A stretch of DNA of 64,000 nucleotides from Sphingomonas koreensis. GTDB lineage: Bacteria > Pseudomonadota > Alphaproteobacteria > Sphingomonadales > Sphingomonadaceae. The notes under the pieces are model-generated. The model searched no databases and was not told the DNA's origin. It saw only the letters and a list, made by a program, of their open reading frames with translations. The translations under genes were made by a program, and so were the position numbers. This document shows, in pieces, positions 63,010-64,000 of the stretch (positions are counted from its first letter, which is position 1; each line of letters starts with the position of its first letter). Where the stretch lies: the NCBI RefSeq assembly GCF_002797435.1, contig NZ_PGEN01000001.1, positions 1,244,501 through 1,308,500 on the forward strand. The letters run 5' to 3'.

Positions 63010-64000
63010 AGAAAAAGCGCGCAGGGCTGACCAGCTCGGTGCTGGCTCCAGCCAAAGGACAGATCAAACCACTCGAGTCGTTCATCAAGCACGTCCAAGC
63101 GGCCATCGATGACCATTGCAGCGTCAATCAGATCTGGTCGCGGCTGGCATCGGTGGCGCCTTCATTCGAGACTGAACATTATTCGATCGCCGATTACGAG
63201 ATGGAGCGTTGGGGAATCCTGCGCGATGTCAGTTCAGTGGATTGGTCGATCGGCTGTCTCTCACGTCTCTGCGCCGATGTCGCGATACCGGCCAGCGGCT
63301 TGGATACCAGTGTGGCGCACGGACCAGAACCCGATGAAATGACAGATTCTTGGCTAATCGTGCGCAAGAATCATTCCGAGGCGGCGGGCCTAATGATGCA
63401 GGGTAGGCTGGGAACCGGCATCCAAATGGTCATGGCCGCTGATCCGGAAGCTGTGTTCGACCTAGCCTACATTGTCGCGTTCAACGCGCTCGATAGTGCC
63501 TATCGTGCCGCTCAAGACGCCCGAGGCCGGCTACGCGATCCGCTAAAGCTCGATATTCATGCGCTCGCTACGAACAAGGTTCCACGTAACGGGGCGCTAG
63601 CACAAAACCTGCGGGAAGCTTGGAAGCGTGCGAGCGAAGTTCACACGATCTTCCGGAATTCCGGACCCGTCGCGTCTCAGCAGGACTCTGAATTGGTCGG
63701 CGCATTACGGCTGAACGATCGTGCTGTCGCGCAGCGACACGGCATGGCGCCGAGCGACTCCGAACTGATCGGCTTGCTGGCCGTCTTGCTTAAGGAGGGC
63801 CAGGCGGAGACGGACCACATCGTTCAGTCTCTGGATGGGCGTCGCACTAAGCAATGGAGCCTTCAGGAAGTGCATCGCTGGTTGCATACGCCGGCTATTC
63901 CTTTGTTGTGGAATAGCGTGCTGCGCGCGGCACAGGTTCATTCGGCTGTTCGCCGTGTGGATGTCGGTGCAGGAATCCAAGATGAAGCCAAGCGTTTCCG
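63006..64000 (+). CDS. Unknown protein, truncated by right edge of window
   Basis: ATG 63006 overlaps the previous stop (ATGA). The frame stays open for 331 codons to the window end. It begins with a basic MKKKRAGL, then mixed alpha/beta sequence including TDSWLIVRKNHSEAAGLMMQG and DSELIGLLAVLLKEGQAETDHIVQSLDGRRTKQWS; the latter part could be a winged-helix. No family is recognised. Confidence 0.65.
   Translation, partial: MKKKRAGLTSSVLAPAKGQIKPLESFIKHVQAAIDDHCSVNQIWSRLASVAPSFETEHYSIADYEMERWGILRDVSSVDWSIGCLSRLCADVAIPASGLDTSVAHGPEPDEMTDSWLIVRKNHSEAAGLMMQGRLGTGIQMVMAADPEAVFDLAYIVAFNALDSAYRAAQDARGRLRDPLKLDIHALATNKVPRNGALAQNLREAWKRASEVHTIFRNSGPVASQQDSELVGALRLNDRAVAQRHGMAPSDSELIGLLAVLLKEGQAETDHIVQSLDGRRTKQWSLQEVHRWLHTPAIPLLWNSVLRAAQVHSAVRRVDVGAGIQDEAKRF

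Overview
The window is GC-rich DNA with densely packed operons and ATGA/GTGA/TGATG stop-start overlaps. Gene content (giant beta-repeat autotransporter, CzcCBA, mer and chr loci, CHASE3 kinase with CheR/CheB, BLUF protein, NodT-type outer-membrane factor) fits an alphaproteobacterium, most likely a sphingomonad. That assignment is inference: there is no rRNA, tRNA or other phylogenetic marker here. Much of the window is accessory DNA, with a P4-type integrase, four IS types, a MITE-like element and a mobilisation module.

Layout. 1-9348 (minus): 5' part of a giant autotransporter-type surface protein that runs off the left edge. 9619-10836: tyrosine integrase. 11253-14160 (plus): chromate module chrB-chrA-superoxide dismutase, converging with a nine-gene minus-strand metal operon (24623 down to 14173): His-rich periplasmic protein, czcC, czcB, czcA, HupE-like protein, membrane anchor, acyltransferase, MFS exporter with a His-rich tail, small exported protein. 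24992-25489: possible ADP-ribosyltransferase-fold protein. About 25.5-27.1 kb: IS1380-family element. 27658-32230: mobilisation/partition module (47-residue ORF, ParB-like protein, structured oriT-like region, MobA/MobL-type relaxase, two unknown genes). 32450-35031: IS21-family element that appears to interrupt a small gene. 35335-41709: ABC1/UbiB-like kinase and MarR regulator divergent from a tripartite EmrA-EmrB-OMF pump. 41639-43035: thioesterase and alpha/beta hydrolase. 43286-43441: MITE-like element. 43868-48356 (minus): katE, BLUF photoreceptor, FAD/NAD(P)-binding protein. 48750-50008: IS3-family (IS407-type) element. 50162-56191: four-gene signalling operon (triple-receiver hybrid kinase, CheR, CheB, receiver-kinase). 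56679-59317: mercury resistance, merR divergent from merTPA, with a textbook 19-bp-spaced MerR promoter. 59766-61874: IS91-type transposase with a tyrosine recombinase. 62066 to the right edge: three overlapping genes of unknown function.

How they work together. Three toxic-metal systems (chromate efflux plus superoxide removal, divalent-cation RND efflux with periplasmic His-rich proteins, mercury import and reduction) sit among mobile elements, as expected of a metal-resistance island or plasmid. The katE-BLUF-FAD cluster suggests a link between blue light and peroxide defence. The signalling cluster has methyltransferase and methylesterase but no chemoreceptor, pointing to a non-chemotaxis use. 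The least explained parts are the structured region upstream of the relaxase, the katE-BLUF-FAD cluster and the terminal three-gene operon.
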